Assembly (NCBI RefSeq): GCF_003116585.1
Contig: NZ_QEHM01000003.1
Location: forward strand, 420,916-484,915
DNA length: 64,000 nucleotides
Direction: 5' to 3'
Source of the DNA: Albibacillus kandeliae
GTDB taxonomy: Bacteria; Pseudomonadota; Alphaproteobacteria; Rhodobacterales; Rhodobacteraceae
The notes under the pieces are model-generated. The model was not told the origin of the DNA. It did no database searches and was given only the letters and a program-made list of their open reading frames with translations. The first letter of the stretch is position 1. Every line of letters begins with the position of its first letter. A program made the position numbers and the translations under genes. Positions 48,243 to 59,236 of the stretch are shown here, piece by piece.

Positions 48243-48883
48243 CCCCGCAGCTTGCTCGCCTCGCGCGCCAGCGTCTCGATCCGCGCCCAGTCGCCCGCCT
48301 CGGCGGCGTCCATCGGCGCCACCCAGCTGCCCCCGGCGCAGACCACGTTGGGCAGCGACAGGTAGTCCATCGCGTTCTTCATCGACACGCCCCCGGTCGG
48401 GCAGAAGCTGATCTGCGGCAGCGGCGCACCAATGGCCTTGAGCGCAGGCGCACCGCCCGAGGCTTCTGCGGGGAAGAACTTCATCATGTCATAGCCCCGC
48501 GCCAGCAGGCGCATCGCCTCGGTCGCGGTGGCCGCACCCGGCAGCAGCGGCAGGTCTTCCGCCTCACAGGCCGCCAGCAGCTCGTCCGTCGCCCCCGGCG
48601 AAACGCCAAAGGTCGCACCCGCCGCCTTGGCCGCCTTCACGTCCTCGGGCGTGACCAGCGTCCCCGCCCCGACGATGCCGCCCGGCACCTCGGCCATAGC
48701 CCGGATCACGTCGAGCGCGACCGGGGTCCGCAGGGTCACTTCCAGCGCGGGCAGACCGCCCGCGACAAGCGCCTCGGCCAGCGGCCGGGCATGGGCCACG
48801 TCCTTGATCACCAGCACCGGCACGATGGGCGCCGCCTCGCAAATTTCCCGTGTCAGGCGGCTCGCATCCTTGCCGTTCAGCAT
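48239..48883 (-). CDS. eda: 2-keto-3-deoxy-6-phosphogluconate aldolase
   Basis: 214 residues. Splits KDPG into pyruvate and glyceraldehyde-3-phosphate, the last Entner-Doudoroff step. EVTLRTP holds the catalytic Glu and MKFFPAEASGG the Schiff-base Lys; GAGTLVTPED is also present. 3 bp downstream of edd and co-transcribed. Confidence 0.97.
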   Translation of the reverse strand: MLNGKDASRLTREICEAAPIVPVLVIKDVAHARPLAEALVAGGLPALEVTLRTPVALDVIRAMAEVPGGIVGAGTLVTPEDVKAAKAAGATFGVSPGATDELLAACEAEDLPLLPGAATATEAMRLLARGYDMMKFFPAEASGGAPALKAIGAPLPQISFCPTGGVSMKNAMDYLSLPNVVCAGGSWVAPMDAAEAGDWARIETLAREASKLRG

Positions 48884-48886
48884 CCT

Positions 48887-50695
48887 CTATCCTCCGAAAA
48901 CGGTCGCGCCGGTATCGGCGGACCCCACGTTGCGCCGGAACATCGCGAAAAGCTCGCGGCCCACCCCGGCCTCGTTCCCCGACAGGTCCGCCTTGGCCAG
49001 CGGCCGCTCCAGCACCCCCTCGGTGAGAATCTCGAGCGTTCCCGCCTCGGCATCCACGCGGACCATATCGCCGTCCTGCAGACGTGCAATCGGCCCGCCG
49101 TCCAGCGCCTCCGGGCAGACATGGATCGCCGCCGGAACCTTGCCCGAGGCACCCGACATCCGCCCGTCGGTCACCAGCGCCACCTTCTGCCCGCGTCCCT
49201 GCAGGACCGCCAGCGTCGGGGTCAGGCTGTGCAGCTCGGGCATCCCGTTCGCCTTCGGCCCCTGGAACCGCACCACCACCACCACGTCGCCGGTCAGCTC
49301 CCCGGCCTTGAACGCGGCCTTCACATCGTCCTGGTCGTGGAACACCCGCACCGGGGCCTCGACCACCCGGTGCTCCGGTGCCACGGCCGAGATCTTCATG
49401 ACCGCCGTCCCCAGCGAACCCTTCAGCCGCTTGAGCCCGCCGGTCGGCTGGAACGGATCCGATGCCGGGCGCAGGATCTTGTCGTTCAGGCTCTCGCCCG
49501 CGCCCTTCTGCCATTCCAGGTGGCCGTCGATCAGCTTGGGTTCGGTGGTGTAATGCGCCAGCCCCTCGCCCGCGACGGTCTTGGTGTCGGGATGCAGCAG
49601 GCCCGCCTTCAGCAGCTCGCCGATCATGTAGCCAAGCCCCCCGGCGGCATGGAAATGGTTCACGTCCGCCAGCCCGTTCGGATAGACCCGCGCCATCAGC
49701 GGCGTGACGTCGGACAGCTCGGAAAAATCGTGCCAGTCTAGGACGATACCACCCGCCCGCGCCATCGCGACAAGGTGGATCAGCAGGTTCGTCGACCCGC
49801 CCGTCGCGTTCAGCCCGACGATCCCGTTCACAAAGGCCTTCTCGTCGAGGATATCGCAGGTCGGGGTATAGTCATTGCCCAGCGCCGAGAGCGACAGCGC
49901 CCGCCGCGCGCCCTCCTCGGTCAGCGCATCGCGCAGCGGCGTGTTCGGGTTCACGAAGGACGATCCCGGCAGGTGCAGCCCCATGAACTCCATCAACATC
50001 TGGTTGGTGTTCGCCGTCCCGTAGAAGGTGCAGGTGCCGGGGCCGTGATAGGCCGCCATCTCCGCCGCCATCAGCTCGTCGCGCCCGACCTCGCCAGCCG
50101 CGAACTTCTGGCGCACCTTGGCCTTCTCGTCGTTCGAGATCCCGCTGGTCATCGGACCGGCAGGCAGAAAGACGATGGGCAGGTGGCCAAAGGACTGCGC
50201 CGCGATGACCAGCCCCGGCACGATCTTGTCGCAGACCCCGAGGAAGACGGCGGCGTCGAAGGTGTTGTGCGACATGGCGATGCCCGCCGCCATCGCGATG
50301 GCATCGCGCGAGAACAGGCTCAGCTCCATCCCCGCCTCGCCCTGGGTAACGCCGTCGCACATGGCGGGCACCCCGCCCGCAACCTGCGCCGTGCCGCCCG
50401 CCCGCCGGGCCGCCGCGCGGATCAGTTCGGGATAGCGCTCGAACGGCTGATGCGCCGAGAGCATGTCGTTGTAGGCGGTGACGATCCCGAGGTTCCCCGC
50501 GCTCCCGCCGGCCAGCGCCTGCTGGTCCGGCCCGGCGGCGGCAAAGGCGTGGGCCTGCCCGGAACAGGAAAGGTGGGCGCGGGCCGGTCCCTTCGAGGCG
50601 GCCTCGCGCATACGGTCCAGATAGGGTTTGCGGGTCGCTTCGCTGCGTTCGATGATCCGATCCGTAACCCGGGCAATCGTGGCGTTCAGTGTCAT
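48887..50695 (-). CDS. edd: 6-phosphogluconate dehydratase
   Basis: 602 residues, IlvD/Edd family with a [4Fe-4S] cluster. [40 protein letters not shown] and [10 protein letters not shown] supply the cluster Cys and substrate site. Makes KDPG from 6-phosphogluconate. First gene of edd-eda; a LacI-type palindrome lies 84 bp upstream. Confidence 0.98.
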   Translation of the reverse strand: MTLNATIARVTDRIIERSEATRKPYLDRMREAASKGPARAHLSCSGQAHAFAAAGPDQQALAGGSAGNLGIVTAYNDMLSAHQPFERYPELIRAAARRAGGTAQVAGGVPAMCDGVTQGEAGMELSLFSRDAIAMAAGIAMSHNTFDAAVFLGVCDKIVPGLVIAAQSFGHLPIVFLPAGPMTSGISNDEKAKVRQKFAAGEVGRDELMAAEMAAYHGPGTCTFYGTANTNQMLMEFMGLHLPGSSFVNPNTPLRDALTEEGARRALSLSALGNDYTPTCDILDEKAFVNGIVGLNATGGSTNLLIHLVAMARAGGIVLDWHDFSELSDVTPLMARVYPNGLADVNHFHAAGGLGYMIGELLKAGLLHPDTKTVAGEGLAHYTTEPKLIDGHLEWQKGAGESLNDKILRPASDPFQPTGGLKRLKGSLGTAVMKISAVAPEHRVVEAPVRVFHDQDDVKAAFKAGELTGDVVVVVRFQGPKANGMPELHSLTPTLAVLQGRGQKVALVTDGRMSGASGKVPAAIHVCPEALDGGPIARLQDGDMVRVDAEAGTLEILTEGVLERPLAKADLSGNEAGVGRELFAMFRRNVGSADTGATVFGG

Positions 50696-50778
50696 GTCTC
50701 GGCTCCCTCTTCGGGTGGCGTGAATAGGTCTACAGGCATTCTCCCGCGAGTGCGTGCAGTGTGACAGGGCCGGGAAAA

Positions 50779-50790
50779 GTTAGCGCTAAC
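50779..50790. promoter_or_regulatory. LacI-family-type operator upstream of edd
   Basis: GTTAGCGCTAAC, a perfect 12-bp palindrome with the central CG typical of LacI/GalR-family sites, 84 bp before the edd start. A gluconate/ED-type repressor is plausible; none is encoded in the window. Confidence 0.6.
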
Positions 50791-50849
50791 ATACAGCAAA
50801 ACGCGCAGCATTCAACCGGGCTGCCACACAATGTCGCGGAGCTTGCCCC

Positions 50850-51431
50850 CTATCCCGCCGGCAGCTCGTCCGAGGGGATCACCGGGAAGAACGCACCCGA
50901 GGACCAAAGCCCGAACCAGCCCTCGTGATGGCTGCCGATATCCACCAGCCGGTAAAAGCTCTTGCGGTCGATCAGCGCTTCCAGTTCCGCCCGGACCAGC
51001 ACGTAGGGCGAGGGCTCTCCGGTCTCCGGATCGCGCTCTACGCGGATCGGATGCTCGGGCCCGGCCACCGCCGAATCCCCGACATTGGTGGTAAAGGTCA
51101 GCACCTGCGATTCGCCCGTGCCCTCGACTTCGAAGTCCACGGCGACGAAAGGCGCGTCATCGACGGTGATCCCGACCTTTTCAACCGGGGTCACAAGGAA
51201 GTACTTGCCGTCTTCCTTCTTGAGAATGGTCGAGAAAAGCCGCACCAGCCCGGGCCGGCCGATGGGCGTGCCCAGATAGAACCACGTCCCGTCCCGCGCG
51301 ATCCGCATGTCCAGATCGCCGCAGAACTCGGGATTCCACAGGTGGACCGGCGGCAAACCGCGCGTCTTGGCGGCGCGGATAGAGGCGGCGATGCCTTCGG
51401 CCGACGGGGTAACGGCATTTTGTCTGTTCAT
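50850..51431 (-). CDS. DUF1285-family protein
   Basis: 193 residues. [45 protein letters not shown] is the DUF1285 core, followed by [13 protein letters not shown] and [11 protein letters not shown]. Function unknown. Divergent from moxR, with 69 bp between, a pairing I recall as common in Rhodobacterales. An ATG 12 bp further up (51443) is possible. Confidence 0.9.
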   Translation of the reverse strand: MNRQNAVTPSAEGIAASIRAAKTRGLPPVHLWNPEFCGDLDMRIARDGTWFYLGTPIGRPGLVRLFSTILKKEDGKYFLVTPVEKVGITVDDAPFVAVDFEVEGTGESQVLTFTTNVGDSAVAGPEHPIRVERDPETGEPSPYVLVRAELEALIDRKSFYRLVDIGSHHEGWFGLWSSGAFFPVIPSDELPAG

Positions 51432-51500
51432 AGCTTTTGCCATTTCCTTTGGGCGCGATACACTCGCCTCAAAGCATATATGCCCGCCGAAAGGAAAGTC

Positions 51501-52504
<1,004 letters not shown>

Positions 52505-52508
<4 letters not shown>

Positions 52509-53380
52509 ACCCAGCCACCAGCCTCCGCGCAAGGTCCGAGGTCGAGGCAGGCCGCCTGCCTCCGCTCCTTGCCCGGGCAGACCAGCTGGCCGGAACGCTG
52601 CTGCTGGGGGACCACGGCCGCCGTCGCGCGGGCGTGGGCGATGACTTCTGGCAGTACCGCCCGGCCCAGCCCGGCGACAGCCGCCGCATGATCGACCACC
52701 GCCGCTCGGCCCGGGGCGACCAGCAGTTCGTGCGCGAGCGCGAATGGCAGATCGCGCAGTCCGTGATGCTCTGGGTCGACCAGGGCGCCTCGATGCGCTT
52801 CGCCTCCAACGACCGGCTGGAACCCAAGATCGACCGCGCGCGCCTGCTTGCGCTGGCCACCGCCGTTCTGCTGGTACGCGGGGGCGAGAGGGTCGGCCTG
52901 ACCGGCACCGCCCTGCCGCCCCGCCGGGGCCGCCAGCAGGTGCTGCGCCTTGCCGAGAGTTTCGTGAAGAACGCCGACGACGACTACCAGCCGCCGGAAC
53001 ACCGCGCGATGATCCCCCGTGCCCGCGCGGTTTTCATCTCTGACTTCCTCGGCCACATGGACGAGGTGCGCCTCGCCCTGACCAAGGCCGCCGACCGGGG
53101 CGTGCGCGGCGTGCTGCTCCAGATCCTCGACCCCAGCGAAGAAGAATTTCCCTTCCGCGGCCGCACCATCTTCGAGTCGGTGGGCGGAACCCTCCGGCAC
53201 GAGACGCTCAAGGCCAACGACCTGCGCGACCGCTACCTCGACCGGCTGGCCGGACGGAAACAGGAACTTCAGGAACTCTGCCACCTCACCGGCTGGCAGC
53301 TTGGCCTGCATCACACCGGCGACAGCGCGCAATCGGCGCTGCTCTGGCTGTGGCGCGCGCTGGACGGAGGCACCAGATGA
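52505..53380 (+). CDS. DUF58 domain protein
   Basis: 291 residues. The DUF58 core [20 protein letters not shown], followed by VWA-like strands ([22 protein letters not shown]). Starts with GTG 52505, overlapping the moxR stop, and overlaps the next gene by ATGA. Partner of MoxR in an envelope-related complex. Confidence 0.92.
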
Positions 53381-56154
53381 CGGTTCTCGCCGGAATCGGC
53401 TTCGCCTCGCCCTGGCTCCTGCTCGGCCTGCTGGCCCTGCCGGTGCTCTGGCTGATCCTGCGCGCGGTGCCCCCGGCGCCGATCCGCCGGATGTTTCCCG
53501 GCGTGGCGCTGCTGCTGGGCCTCAAGGACGATGAGAGCGTCACCGACCGCACGCCGTGGTGGCTGCTTCTGCTCCGCCTGCTGGCGGTGGCCGCGATCAT
53601 CATCGGCCTCGCCGGTCCGGTGCTGAACCCGCAGCGCGCGCAGGACGGCTCCGGCCCGCTGCTGATCGTGCTCGACGCCACATGGGCCGGTGCGACCGGC
53701 TGGCGCGACCGGATCGACCTTGTCGATGCGCAGCTGACCGAGGCAGGCCGCTCCGGTCGCCCCGTCGCCATCCTCCGCCTCAGCGCACCCGAAGAGCCGG
53801 TGTTCCAGTCCGCCGAGACCTGGCGCAACCGGCTGGCCGGGCTGCTGCCGCAGCCCTGGACCCCGACCGAGGCGCAGGTCTCCCAGTCGCTCGCCTACAT
53901 CGGCGCGCTGGAGGACCGCTTCGACACCCACTGGTTCTCGGACCAGCTCGACTACCCGGGCCGCAGCGACCTGACCGAGGCGATGCAGGCGCGCGGCGCG
54001 CTCAGCGTCTACCAGACCGGCCTGCCGGTGATCGGTCTTGCCCCGGCCCGGTTCGAGGACGGCGCCATCCAGTTGACCGCCCGGCGCTCCGCCGGGGGCG
54101 CGGCCCGCGACGTGACCATCCTCGCCGAAGGCCGCGACCCCGCCGGCGCGGCGCGGACCCTCGCCAGCGTCCCCGCCACCTTCGCCGCCGGTGAAACCAC
54201 CGCGACCGCGGCCCTCACCCTGCCCTCCGAACTGCGCGCGCGCATCACCCGTTTCGACATTCAGGGCCAGCGCTCTGCCGGGGCGCTGACCCTCACCGAC
54301 GACGGGCTGCGCCGCCGCGAGGTCGCGCTGATCGCGGGCCGCGACGACCGCGAGGGGCTGGAGCTGCTGTCGCCGCTCCACTTCCTGCGCCAGGCCCTGC
54401 TGCCCACCGCCGACCTGCTCGAAGGCGGGCTGATGGACATGCTCCCCGCCAACCCCGACGTGATCGTGCTGGCCGATGTCGCCACCCTCTCGGCGGCCGA
54501 GGAAACGGCGCTGACCGAATGGATCGAGGCGGGCGGCCTGCTGCTGCGCTTTGCCGGTCCGCGCCTCGCCGCCAGCAACGTCAGCCGCGACGACGAAGAC
54601 CCGCTGATGCCCGTGCGCCTGCGCGCGGGCGGGCGCAGCGTCGGCGGCGCGATGAGCTGGGGCGAACCCAAGTCCCTCGCGCCCTTCCCCGAGGAGTCGC
54701 CCTTTCACGGCCTCCGCATCCCGCCCGACGTAAGCGTCAATTCTCAGGTCATGGCCCAGCCCGATCCGACGCTGGCCGACCGTGTGATCGCCTCGCTCAG
54801 CGATGGCACCCCGCTGGTGACCCGCAAGGAGCTGGGACAGGGGCAGGTCGTGCTGTTCCACGTCTCTGCCAACGCCGAGTGGTCCTCGCTGCCGCTCTCG
54901 GGCCTCTTCGTCGAGATGCTGGAACGGCTCGCCGTCTCGACCTCGGCGCACGCCCCCGACGCCGCCGACCTCGAAGGCACCACTTGGACCCCGGTTCAGG
55001 TGATGGACGGCTTCGGCATCCTCTCGGACGCCAGCACCCTCCCCGGCGTCGACGGGCCCGCCCTGGCCGAGGCGCAGGTCGGTCCCGACCTGCGTCCGGG
55101 CCTCTACCGCAGCGGCGACCGCCGTCTTGCCCGCAACGTGCTAACCTCCGAGACCGAGCTGCTGACCGCGCAATGGCCCGCCGACGTGCCGGTGCAGGGC
55201 CTCGCCGTGCAAGAGGAGCGCCCGCTCGGCGGGCTCCTCCTCAGCCTCTCGGTCCTGCTGCTGGCGCTCGATGTCATCGCCTCGCTCGCGCTCTCGGGCC
55301 GCCTTGGCGGCGGTGGCAGCCGCCGCGCCACGGCGGCTCTGCTGACCGGGCTGGCGCTGCTGCTGGTGCCCCAGCCGGGGCAGGCGCAGGACGACTCCGA
55401 GGCCTTCGCCATACAGGCGACCTCGGAACTTGCTCTCGCCCACGTCATCACCGGCAACACCCAGATCGACGACATCGCCCACGCGGGTCTGCGCGGCCTG
55501 TCCGACACCCTGTTCTTCCGCACCTCGGTCGAACCTGCCGAACCGATGGCGGTGAACCTCGAAACCGACGAGCTGGCCTTCTTTCCGCTCCTCTACTGGC
55601 CGGTCACGCCCGACCAGCCGACCCCCTCGTCCGAAGCCTATGCCAAGCTCAACGAGTACCTCCGCTCCGGCGGCATGATCGTCTTCGACACCCGCGATGC
55701 CGACGTCGCCCGCTTTGGCAATTCCAGCCCGAACGGGCGCAAGCTGCAGCAACTGGCGGCACCCCTCGACATACCGCCGCTGGAACCGCTGCCCGCCGAC
55801 CACGTGCTGACCCGCACCTTCTACCTGCTGCAGGACTTCCCCGGCCGCTACAACAGCCGCGATGTCTGGGTCGAGGCCGCACCGCCCGGCGCCGAACAGA
55901 TCGAGGGGATGCCCTTCCGCAACCTCAATGACGGGGTGACCCCGGTGGTAATCGGCGGCAACGACTGGGCCGCCGCCTGGGCCGTCGACGGACAGGGCCG
56001 CGAACTGCTGCCGATCGGCCGGGGCTTCTCGGGCGAACGCCAGCGCGAACTGGCGCTGCGGTTCGGCGTGAACCTCGTGATGCACGTGCTGACCGGCAAC
56101 TACAAATCCGACCAGGTCCATGTACCTGCCCTACTCGACAGGCTTGGCCAATGA
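53377..56154 (+). CDS. BatA/DUF4159 double-domain membrane protein
   Basis: 925 residues. BatA-type N-terminus with two membrane helices (SPWLLLGLLALPVLWLIL, LLRLLAVAAIIIGLAGPVL), a middle part with a beta-rich region and a glutamine-amidotransferase-like fold, a membrane/signal-like segment near 640-690, then a C-terminal DUF4159 domain (DELAFFPLLYWPVT, YLRSGGMIVFDTRD). Third gene of the moxR operon. Function unknown; aerotolerance or cell-envelope roles have been suggested for Bat proteins. Confidence 0.88.
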   Translation: MTVLAGIGFASPWLLLGLLALPVLWLILRAVPPAPIRRMFPGVALLLGLKDDESVTDRTPWWLLLLRLLAVAAIIIGLAGPVLNPQRAQDGSGPLLIVLDATWAGATGWRDRIDLVDAQLTEAGRSGRPVAILRLSAPEEPVFQSAETWRNRLAGLLPQPWTPTEAQVSQSLAYIGALEDRFDTHWFSDQLDYPGRSDLTEAMQARGALSVYQTGLPVIGLAPARFEDGAIQLTARRSAGGAARDVTILAEGRDPAGAARTLASVPATFAAGETTATAALTLPSELRARITRFDIQGQRSAGALTLTDDGLRRREVALIAGRDDREGLELLSPLHFLRQALLPTADLLEGGLMDMLPANPDVIVLADVATLSAAEETALTEWIEAGGLLLRFAGPRLAASNVSRDDEDPLMPVRLRAGGRSVGGAMSWGEPKSLAPFPEESPFHGLRIPPDVSVNSQVMAQPDPTLADRVIASLSDGTPLVTRKELGQGQVVLFHVSANAEWSSLPLSGLFVEMLERLAVSTSAHAPDAADLEGTTWTPVQVMDGFGILSDASTLPGVDGPALAEAQVGPDLRPGLYRSGDRRLARNVLTSETELLTAQWPADVPVQGLAVQEERPLGGLLLSLSVLLLALDVIASLALSGRLGGGGSRRATAALLTGLALLLVPQPGQAQDDSEAFAIQATSELALAHVITGNTQIDDIAHAGLRGLSDTLFFRTSVEPAEPMAVNLETDELAFFPLLYWPVTPDQPTPSSEAYAKLNEYLRSGGMIVFDTRDADVARFGNSSPNGRKLQQLAAPLDIPPLEPLPADHVLTRTFYLLQDFPGRYNSRDVWVEAAPPGAEQIEGMPFRNLNDGVTPVVIGGNDWAAAWAVDGQGRELLPIGRGFSGERQRELALRFGVNLVMHVLTGNYKSDQVHVPALLDRLGQ

Positions 56155-58196
56155 CCGGTTCCCTGATCTTCGACCCCCTCGTGCCCTGGCCGATGGTCTG
56201 GGGCGTTGCAGCGCTCGGCCTTGCGGCCAGCCTGCTCGCCCTCTGGCGCGGGCTCTCGGGCTGGGCGCTGCGCGGCCTCGCCGCGCTGGTCGTGGTGGCC
56301 GCCCTCGCCGGGCCGGTCTACCAGGAGGAGGACCGCTCGCCCCTGTCCGACATCGTCCTGCTGCTCGACGACGAGAGCGCCAGCCAGCAGCTGTCGGACC
56401 GGCCCGACCAGACCGCCGACGCGGTCGAGGCCCTCGCTGCCCAGCTGGCCCAGCGCGACAATACCGAAGTGCGGCGCATCACCGTCCCGGACGGCGAAGG
56501 CGATGCCGGCACCGAGCTGATGACCACCCTAACCGAGGCGCTGGCCGAGGAACCGAACGCCCGCGTCGCCGGGATCATCGCGGTCACCGACGGGCGGGCC
56601 CATGACCTCGACCGCACGCCCAGGCTGCCTGCCCCGCTGCACGTCCTGCTGACCGGGCACGAGACCGACTGGGACCGCCGCCTGATCGTCGCCAACGCCC
56701 CGGCCTTCGCCATCATCGGGGAACCGGTGACCCTGACCCTGCGCATCGAAGACAGCGGCGACGCCCCCGGAGGCAGCCCCACCGCGCCCCTGCGCATCGC
56801 CATCGACGGCGGCGAGGCCCAGACCTACGACGTGCCCATCGGGCAGGACATCGACCTGCCGGTGACCCTGCCCCACGGCGGGCGCAACGTGCTGCAGTTC
56901 ACCGTGCCCACCGCCGAGGGCGAGCTGACCGACCGCAACAACACCGCGCTGATCCAGATGAACGGCGTGCGTGACCGCCTGCGCGTGCTGCTGGTCTCGG
57001 GCGAACCCCACGCCGGCGGGCGCACATGGCGCAACCTGCTGAAATCCGACAGCTCGGTCGACCTTGTGCACTTCACCATCCTGCGCCCGCCCGAGAAGCA
57101 GGACGGCGTGCCGGTGGGCGAGCTCTCTCTGATCGCCTTTCCCACCCGCGAACTGTTCCTCGAAAAGATCGACGATTTCGACCTGATCATCTTCGACCGC
57201 TACAAGCGGCGCGGCATCCTGCCCGCCATCTACCTCGACAACGTGGCCAACTACGTCGAGAAGGGCGGCGCGGTGCTGGTCGCGGCGGGCCCAGATTTCG
57301 CCAGCGCCGACAGCATCTTCCGCTCGCCGCTGGGCCGCGTCCTGCCGGGCGTGCCCACCGCACGGGTGATCGAAGAGCGCTATCGCCCCACCGTCACCGA
57401 CCTCGGTCACCGTCACCCCGTGACCAGCGATTTCCAGGGCCAGGACACCTGGGGCTCATGGCTGCGGCAGGTCGAGGTGGAGCCGCGCAGCGGCGACGTG
57501 GTCATGTCCGGGGTGGAGGACAAGCCGCTGCTGATCCTCGACCGCGTCGGCGAGGGGCGCGTGGCGCTGCTGGCCTCCGACCACGCCTGGCTGTGGAACC
57601 GCGGCTACGAGGGCGGCGGCCCACAGCTGGAACTGCTGCGCCGTCTCGCGCACTGGATGATGAAGGAACCCGAGCTGGAGGAAGAGGCGCTCTGGGCCGA
57701 GGAAGTCTCGGGCCAGACCATGCGGATCATCCGCCGCTCGCTGAACGAGGAGATCGGCCCGGTCACCGTGATCGGCCCCGACGGCAAGGAAGTGCAGCTT
57801 GACCTGCGCGAGGTCAGCCCGGGGCGCTTCGAGACCCTGTTCGAGGGCGACCAGATCGGGCTCTACCGGCTGAGCGAAGGCGACCAGAAGGCGGTGATCG
57901 GCCTTGGCCCCGCCGCCCCCCGCGAGTTCGAGCAGACCATCGCCACCGACAGCCTTCTGGCCCCGGCGGTCGAGAGCACGCGCGGCGGCATCTTCAGCGT
58001 GGATGACAGGATCCCGAGCATTCGCGACGTCCGCGAGGGCCGCCCCGCCGCCGGACGCGGCTGGATCGGCCTGACCCCGCGCGAGGCCTACGAAACCCGC
58101 GACGTCACCCAGATGGCGCTGCTGCCACCCTGGCTGGTGCTGCTGGTCGCGGCGCTGATGATCGTCGGCGGCTGGCTGCGGGAAGGCCGCCGCTGA
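56151..58196 (+). CDS. Large membrane-anchored VWA/amidotransferase-like protein of the moxR operon
   Basis: 681 residues. Two N-terminal membrane helices, a VWA-like part (DIVLLLDDESASQQL, GIIAVTDGRAHDL), a beta domain, a class I glutamine-amidotransferase-like fold (LRVLLVSGEPHAGGRTWRNLL, YVEKGGAVLVAAGPDF) and a final helix (LLPPWLVLLVAALMIVGGWL). Overlaps the preceding gene by ATGA. Likely part of one membrane complex with MoxR and DUF58. Confidence 0.82.
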   Translation: MTGSLIFDPLVPWPMVWGVAALGLAASLLALWRGLSGWALRGLAALVVVAALAGPVYQEEDRSPLSDIVLLLDDESASQQLSDRPDQTADAVEALAAQLAQRDNTEVRRITVPDGEGDAGTELMTTLTEALAEEPNARVAGIIAVTDGRAHDLDRTPRLPAPLHVLLTGHETDWDRRLIVANAPAFAIIGEPVTLTLRIEDSGDAPGGSPTAPLRIAIDGGEAQTYDVPIGQDIDLPVTLPHGGRNVLQFTVPTAEGELTDRNNTALIQMNGVRDRLRVLLVSGEPHAGGRTWRNLLKSDSSVDLVHFTILRPPEKQDGVPVGELSLIAFPTRELFLEKIDDFDLIIFDRYKRRGILPAIYLDNVANYVEKGGAVLVAAGPDFASADSIFRSPLGRVLPGVPTARVIEERYRPTVTDLGHRHPVTSDFQGQDTWGSWLRQVEVEPRSGDVVMSGVEDKPLLILDRVGEGRVALLASDHAWLWNRGYEGGGPQLELLRRLAHWMMKEPELEEEALWAEEVSGQTMRIIRRSLNEEIGPVTVIGPDGKEVQLDLREVSPGRFETLFEGDQIGLYRLSEGDQKAVIGLGPAAPREFEQTIATDSLLAPAVESTRGGIFSVDDRIPSIRDVREGRPAAGRGWIGLTPREAYETRDVTQMALLPPWLVLLVAALMIVGGWLREGRR

Positions 58197-58270
58197 TCCC
58201 GGCCCGGGGTTGTCGGCAGACGGTATTCTGCAATGATGGACCTGCACGCGAACGACGGGAGATGTGAACC

Positions 58271-58573
58271 ATGCGAGTGACCTGGATGATCGCGGGGCTG
58301 GCGCTGGCCTCGACACTGGCGGCCTGCGGCGACGCCCCGAGCCGGACCGAGCGCAGCTCTCCGGCGATGTCGACCGCCGACGGCAACGAGGCCTGCCTGA
58401 ACAGCGCCCAGAAGGGACTCGTCGGCAAGCCCTTCGACCAGTCGCGCCCGCTGCTGCCCGCCGACGTGCGGGTGATCCCCGCCGACTCGGTCTACACGCA
58501 GGACTTCCGGCCGAGCCGGGTGAACGTCAACGTGAACAACGCCTATACCATCACCCGGGTCTGGTGCGGCTGA
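58271..58573 (+). CDS. Peptidase inhibitor I78-family lipoprotein
   Basis: 100 residues. Lipoprotein signal with lipobox LAAC (Cys19), then the I78 core LVGKPFDQSRP, VRVIPADSVYTQDFRPSRVNVNVNN and a terminal RVWCG. Expected in the periplasm, inhibiting serine proteases. Stands alone after the moxR operon; strong hairpin follows. Confidence 0.88.
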   Translation: MRVTWMIAGLALASTLAACGDAPSRTERSSPAMSTADGNEACLNSAQKGLVGKPFDQSRPLLPADVRVIPADSVYTQDFRPSRVNVNVNNAYTITRVWCG

Positions 58574-58588
58574 TCCCACAGGAGACGT

Positions 58589-58608
58589 GAGGGGGGCCAG
58601 CCCCCCTC
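58589..58608 (+). terminator. Terminator after the I78 lipoprotein gene
   Basis: GAGGGGGG / CCCCCCTC, 8-bp stem with a 4-nt loop followed by TT, 15 bp past the stop. Confidence 0.75.
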
Positions 58609-58660
58609 TTGGCCTCGCGGCCAATTCACCCCCCGGGATACTTGCAGACCCAAAGAAGGC

Positions 58661-59236
58661 TCAGCGCGGCAGGTGGGCGATCCCGGCGGTGACGAAATCG
58701 GCGGCAAGCGCGGCGTAGTCCTCGCGGCTCAAACCCTTGCCGGGGCGATGCCACATGTAGAACCAGTTGAGGATGCCGAAGACCGACATGGTCAGCGCCC
58801 GCAGGTGATCTGCCGGCAGGTCTGGCCGCTCGGTTCGGATCGCCTCGGACATGGCCGCCACCAGCCGCCGTTGCGCGGCGATCAGCGGTGCCTGCCGCTC
58901 GGGCGGCAGGGTATGCAGCGCGTCGATCTGCAGCTTGTGCTCGGCATCGGCATCGGCATAGGCATCGAGGATGGCGCGGATCAGGCCCGGGATCCCGTCG
59001 GCCCGCACCGCATCGACGGCCTCGACGAGGTCCTCGAAATGCGCCTCGAGGATATCGTAGAAGAGATCCTCCTTGCTGCCGTAGTAGTGATAGATCAGCG
59101 CCTTGGAGACGCCGCACTCGCGCGCCGCCCCCGTCATCGAGGCGCGGTCGTAGCCGTGGCGCGCGAAATAGGCGGCCGCCCCCTTGCGCAGGGCGGTCCG
59201 CTTCTCGTCGTGATCCCTGGCGACTCCGCGCGGCAT
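58661..59236 (-). CDS. TetR-family regulator, PaaR-like
   Basis: 191 residues. HTH region ARHGYDRASMTGAARECGVSKALIYHYYGSKEDLF. It is the last gene of the leftward run paaI-thiolase-paaK and overlaps the paaK stop by one base (TGATG), so it is expressed with the catabolic genes. It probably represses them until phenylacetyl-CoA accumulates, as known for PaaR. Confidence 0.88.
   Translation of the reverse strand: MPRGVARDHDEKRTALRKGAAAYFARHGYDRASMTGAARECGVSKALIYHYYGSKEDLFYDILEAHFEDLVEAVDAVRADGIPGLIRAILDAYADADAEHKLQIDALHTLPPERQAPLIAAQRRLVAAMSEAIRTERPDLPADHLRALTMSVFGILNWFYMWHRPGKGLSREDYAALAADFVTAGIAHLPR

Noticed and set aside
53311-54951. 546-codon frame opposite the DUF4159 gene
   Set aside because: Low-complexity shadow; the plus-strand gene is part of an overlapping operon.
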